Assembly: GCA_015655975.1 (NCBI GenBank)
Contig: DVEP01000001.1
Location: forward strand, 1-64,000
Direction: 5' to 3'
Origin: Eubacterium sp.
GTDB lineage: Bacteria > Bacillota > Clostridia > Oscillospirales > Acutalibacteraceae
Length of the DNA stretch: 64,000 nt
This document shows positions 60,401 to 64,000 of the stretch, in pieces. Position 1 is the stretch's first letter. Each line of letters opens with the position of its first letter. The translations under genes and the position numbers were made by a program. Below the pieces are notes generated by a model, which saw only the letters and a program-made list of their open reading frames with translations, searched no databases and was not told the origin of the DNA.

Positions 60401-61098
60401 ATAACCGGAATTGCGTCGAGAATCATCCATTCAAGTTTGTTTCCGCTTGAACAGAAAGCATCTACAACATCAAGTCTTTTAAGAATGCGAACTCTCTTCT
60501 GACCTGTTGCAGTTTCAAGTTCATCCTTAAGTTGCTGCTGAAGTTCGTGGACATCAATATCCTGAAGCAATTTTTTAATTGATTCAGCGCCCATACCTGC
60601 TTCAAAATCATCCTCATATCTTTCACGCATCTCTCGATACTCTTCTTCGGTGAGTACCTGCATTTTTTCAAGCGGTGTATCGCCGGGGTCGGTAACAATG
60701 TAGAGCGCAAAATAGAGAACTTTTTCAAGGTTTCTCGGGCTTAAATCAAGCACAAGTCCGAGTCTGCTCGGAATACCTTTGAAGTACCAGATGTGAGAAA
60801 CGGGAGCGGCAAGTTCAATGTGTCCCATTCTCTCTCTTCTGACTTTGGCGCGGGTAACTTCTACTCCGCAGCGTTCACATATTTTACCTTTATAACGAAC
60901 TCTTTTATACTTTCCGCAGTGACATTCCCAGTCCTTTGTAGGTCCGAAAATTCTTTCGCAGAAAAGACCGTCTTTTTCAGGTTTAAGAGTTCTGTAATTT
61001 ATAGTTTCGGGTTTTGTAACTTCACCGTAAGACCATGAGCGAACCTGTTCGGGTGAAGCAAGACCGATTTTAATTGATGAAAATTCCATATCTGTCAT
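57463..61098 (-). CDS. rpoC: RNA polymerase beta' subunit
   Basis: The 1211-residue subunit has the N-terminal zinc site ([23 protein letters not shown]), the catalytic [12 protein letters not shown] motif, the trigger-loop/bridge region ([30 protein letters not shown] in part) and the second Cys site (CGCSEG with [13 protein letters not shown]). The start ATG at 61096-61098 is preferred to the ATG three codons upstream, which abuts AAAGGAG directly. Its last codons contain the -35 box of the str promoter. It follows rpoB by about 50 bases. Confidence 0.98.
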   Translation of the reverse strand: [1211 protein letters not shown]

Positions 61099-61155
61099 TG
61101 GAAGCATCTCCTTTATCTATCATACATATAGGTTTTTGTTTTAACTCAGCTGAAT

Positions 61156-64000
61156 TCAGTCTTCGTAATCGTCATTTGAATCTGAAAAATCAAAATCTTC
61201 GAAAATAGACTCGCTTTGCTGATTTGCTTCCTCTTCACCGTCTGCGTCTTCAATTCCGAAACCTTCTGTTTCGTCGCCGAAATCGTTTACAGTGGTGAAT
61301 GCTTTGTCGTCAGTAATGTTCTGAACAGGAGCACCGTCGTCGAGGTCTTGTTTGAGTTCAACTTCCTCGCCCTGTCTGTCATATACACGGCAGTCAAGAC
61401 CGAGAGCCTGAAGTTCTTTGAACAATACTTTGAACGATTCGGGAGTTCCTGCACGAGGAATGTTTTCGCCTTTAACAATAGCTTCGTAAGTTTTAACTCT
61501 GCCCACAACATCGTCCGACTTAACTGTCATAATTTCCTGAAGTGTGTAAGCAGCGCCGTATGCTTCAAGAGCCCAAACTTCCATCTCACCGAAACGCTGA
61601 CCGCCGAACTGAGCTTTACCGCCGAGCGGTTGCTGAGTAACAAGGCTGTAAGGACCTGTTGAACGAGCGTGGATTTTATCATCTACAAGGTGATGGAGTT
61701 TGAGGTAATACATATAGCCGACTGTAACAGGGTTGTCAAATTTTTCGCCTGTTCTGCCGTCTGTAAGAATTGTTTTACCGTCTTCTCTTTTGCCTGCAAG
61801 TTTAAGACACTCTCTGATATCGTCTTCGTGAGCACCGTCGAATACTGGAGTCATCATTTTCCAGCCAAGAGCCATAGCGGCATAGCCGAGATGAACTTCA
61901 AGTACCTGACCGATATTCATACGAGAAGGTACGCCGAGAGGGTTAAGAACTATATCAAGCGGACGACCGTCAGGTAAGAACGGCATATCTTCCTGAGGAA
62001 GAATTCTTGAAACAACACCCTTGTTTCCGTGACGACCTGCCATCTTGTCGCCGACTTGAATTTTTCTTTTTTGCGCTATATAAACACGAACTACCTTGTT
62101 TACACCCGGGCTGAGTTCGTCGCTGTTTGCTCTTGTAAATACTTTTACATCTACAACGATACCTGACTCGCCGTGAGGCACACGCATTGAAGTGTCTCTT
62201 ACTTCTCTTGCTTTTTCGCCGAAAATAGCACGAAGAAGTCTTTCTTCCGAAGTGAGTTCTGTTTCACCCTTCGGTGTAACTTTACCTACAAGAATGTCGC
62301 TTGAGTGAACTTCTGCGCCGATACGGATGATACCGTCTTCGTCAAGGTCTTTGAGTGCTTCTTCGCTGACATTAGGTATATCTCTTGTAATTTCTTCAGG
62401 ACCGAGTTTTGTATCTCTTGCCTCTGATTCGTGTTCTACAATATGGATAGATGTATAAACATCTTCTCTTACAAGTTTTTCGTTGATAAGAACAGCGTCC
62501 TCGTAGTTGTAACCTTCCCAAGTCATAAAGCCGATGAGAGCGTTTTTACCGAGTGAAACCTCGCCGTTACTTGTAGCAGGACCGTCTGCAATAACCTGAC
62601 CTTCTTCAACTTCCTGGTGAAGTGAAACAATAGGTCTTTGGTTAATACAAGTGCCTTGGTTTGAACCGCTGAACTTAATGAGTTCATATCTGTCGATTGA
62701 ACCGTCTTTTGTTTTAATTTCGATATTTTCAGCATCGAGATGAACAACTGTGCCGCCGTGTTTTGCAATGACAACAACACCTGAGTCGTACGCTGCTTTG
62801 TACTCCATGCCTGTACCTACAACGGGAGCCTCTGTTTTAAGAAGCGGAACTGCCTGACGCTGCATGTTCGCACCCATAAGAGCACGGTTTGCGTCGTCGT
62901 TTTCGAGGAACGGAATCATTGCAGTAGCAACAGATACAACCATCTTCGGTGAAACATCCATATAGTCAACTTTTTCAGCCGATGTTGAAATGAACTCGTC
63001 TCTGTAACGGCAAGTAACTTTCTTGCCTGTAAATCTGCCGTTTTCGTCAAGCGGTTCGTTTGCCTGTGCAACTACAAAATCGTCCTCGACATCTGCTGTC
63101 ATATATACAACTTCATCTGTAACGATTCCTGTTTCTTTGTCAACTTTTCTATAAGGAGCTTCTATAAAGCCGTATTCATTAATTCGGCTGTAACAAGCAA
63201 GATACGAGATAAGACCGATATTCGGACCTTCAGGTGTTTCGATAGGACACATACGGCCGTAGTGAGTATAGTGAACGTCTCGAACTTCGAAGCCTGCACG
63301 GTCTCTTGAAAGACCGCCGGGACCGAGTGCAGAAAGTCTTCTCTTGTGAGTAAGTTCGGCAAGAGGGTTGTTTTGGTCCATAAATTGTGAAAGAGGTGAA
63401 GAACCGAAAAATTCACGGATTGCAGCAACAACAGGACGAATGTTGATGAGCGCCTGCGGTGTAATCATCTCTTCATCGTCTTGAGCCTGAAGAGTCATTC
63501 TTTCGTGAATTACTCTTTCCATTCTTGTGAAGCCGATTCTGAACTGATTTTGAAGAAGTTCGCCGACTGCACGAATTCTTCTGTTGCCCAAGTGGTCGAT
63601 ATCGTCTGTTCTGCCTATGCCGAAAGCAATGTTGATGAGGTATGATACAGATGCGAAAATATCGTCAATGATAATATGTTTCGGAACAAGGTCGTCCTGA
63701 CGAATTTCAATTTCTTCTTTGAGCGCGTCTTCATCGTCGCCGCACTTTTCAAGAATTTCGCTCAATACTCTGTATGAAACTTTTTCTCTTATGCCGAGAG
63801 GTTTGCAGTCAAAATTAACATATTTGTTAATGTCAACCATACCGTTTGAGCAAACTTTTACTTCTCTGCCGTCAACATCTACAAACGCTTCCATTACGCC
63901 TGCATCTTCGATTTCGGCAGCTTTTTCTTTTGAAATGACTTCGCCTGCGTCTGCAAGGAACTCGCCTACGGGAGAAATAACAGGCTGAGCAAGTTTTTGA
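61156..64000 (-). CDS. rpoB: RNA polymerase beta subunit (5' end beyond the window)
   Basis: The open frame runs to the right edge without a start, so about 947 C-terminal residues are present and roughly 200-300 N-terminal residues are missing; an internal methionine at 63892-63894 is not the start. The rifampicin region FMDQNNPLAELTHKRRLSALGPGG carries the sensitive Asp, His and Ser residues. Other signatures are GDKMAGRHGNKGV and GGKAQFGGQRFGEMEVWALE. The C-terminus has a long acidic tail (EGFGIEDADGEEEANQQSES). It forms one operon with rpoC. Confidence 0.98.
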   Translation of the reverse strand, partial: QKLAQPVISPVGEFLADAGEVISKEKAAEIEDAGVMEAFVDVDGREVKVCSNGMVDINKYVNFDCKPLGIREKVSYRVLSEILEKCGDDEDALKEEIEIRQDDLVPKHIIIDDIFASVSYLINIAFGIGRTDDIDHLGNRRIRAVGELLQNQFRIGFTRMERVIHERMTLQAQDDEEMITPQALINIRPVVAAIREFFGSSPLSQFMDQNNPLAELTHKRRLSALGPGGLSRDRAGFEVRDVHYTHYGRMCPIETPEGPNIGLISYLACYSRINEYGFIEAPYRKVDKETGIVTDEVVYMTADVEDDFVVAQANEPLDENGRFTGKKVTCRYRDEFISTSAEKVDYMDVSPKMVVSVATAMIPFLENDDANRALMGANMQRQAVPLLKTEAPVVGTGMEYKAAYDSGVVVIAKHGGTVVHLDAENIEIKTKDGSIDRYELIKFSGSNQGTCINQRPIVSLHQEVEEGQVIADGPATSNGEVSLGKNALIGFMTWEGYNYEDAVLINEKLVREDVYTSIHIVEHESEARDTKLGPEEITRDIPNVSEEALKDLDEDGIIRIGAEVHSSDILVGKVTPKGETELTSEERLLRAIFGEKAREVRDTSMRVPHGESGIVVDVKVFTRANSDELSPGVNKVVRVYIAQKRKIQVGDKMAGRHGNKGVVSRILPQEDMPFLPDGRPLDIVLNPLGVPSRMNIGQVLEVHLGYAAMALGWKMMTPVFDGAHEDDIRECLKLAGKREDGKTILTDGRTGEKFDNPVTVGYMYYLKLHHLVDDKIHARSTGPYSLVTQQPLGGKAQFGGQRFGEMEVWALEAYGAAYTLQEIMTVKSDDVVGRVKTYEAIVKGENIPRAGTPESFKVLFKELQALGLDCRVYDRQGEEVELKQDLDDGAPVQNITDDKAFTTVNDFGDETEGFGIEDADGEEEANQQSESIFEDFDFSDSNDDYED

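Noticed and set aside
1..64000. tRNA, rRNA, CRISPR arrays, prophage or complete transposons
   Set aside because: None was recognised on reading both strands. The intergenic gaps are short and explained by promoters, terminators and leaders.

Overview
The window comes from a low-GC, Gram-positive, endospore-forming bacterium of the class Clostridia. An Oscillospiraceae/Ruminococcaceae-like gut lineage is likely but not proven. The evidence is a complete Firmicute-order S10-spc-alpha ribosomal cluster, a zinc-type S14, HPr kinase, WhiA, the sporulation protease SpoIVB, a PurO-type IMP cyclohydrolase in a purine cluster, strong AGGAGG-type ribosome binding sites and TTGACA/TATAAT promoters. Almost all genes are on the minus strand. 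The window is mostly core housekeeping DNA with small accessory pockets.

Layout. 1-101: right end of a probable IS3/IS150-type insertion sequence. 129-4277: sugar kinase of the N-acetylhexosamine kinase type, then a MacB-like permease and its adaptor with no ATPase gene beside them. 4410-8671: purine operon purE-purM-purN-IMP cyclohydrolase-purD, preceded by a structured RNA and terminator (8750-8926). 8985-9821: S66 LD-carboxypeptidase. 9880-25140: S10-spc-alpha operon (rpsJ to rplQ, including secY, adk, map, infA and rpoA), driven by a consensus promoter at 25430-25458 and a leader of about 280 nt with a long-range helix, a hairpin followed by a U-run, and a tiny open frame. 25679-28861: spoIVB, an orotate phosphoribosyltransferase-like gene (one of few plus-strand genes) and an SGNH hydrolase with a decayed second copy of its own fold. 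29005-33783: glycolytic genes gpmI, tpiA, pgk and pfkA. 33921-41631: dnaE, whiA, a RapZ C-terminal-domain protein, murB, a ROK glucokinase and hprK in one tight minus-strand run. 41837-46670: a GT4 glycosyltransferase, a membrane-anchored polysaccharide deacetylase, nrdR, a sugar isomerase-like TIM barrel and an aminotransferase. 46928-50227 (plus strand): a TSCPD protein, a GH36-like glycosidase and a signal peptidase I with a zinc ribbon. 50315-52626: MBL-fold, HAD and GtrA genes. 52811-64000: str operon (rpsL-rpsG-fusA-tuf) and rpoC/rpoB, with rpoB running off the right edge.

The most interesting material is regulatory RNA. Three untranslated regions fold, by eye, into structures with long perfect helices: upstream of purE, upstream of rpsJ, and upstream of rpsL. 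The str promoter lies across the end of rpoC, so the str operon can be transcribed independently of rpoBC. No tRNA, rRNA, CRISPR array or complete mobile element was seen. All functional names rest on motif and context recognition, not on database searches.
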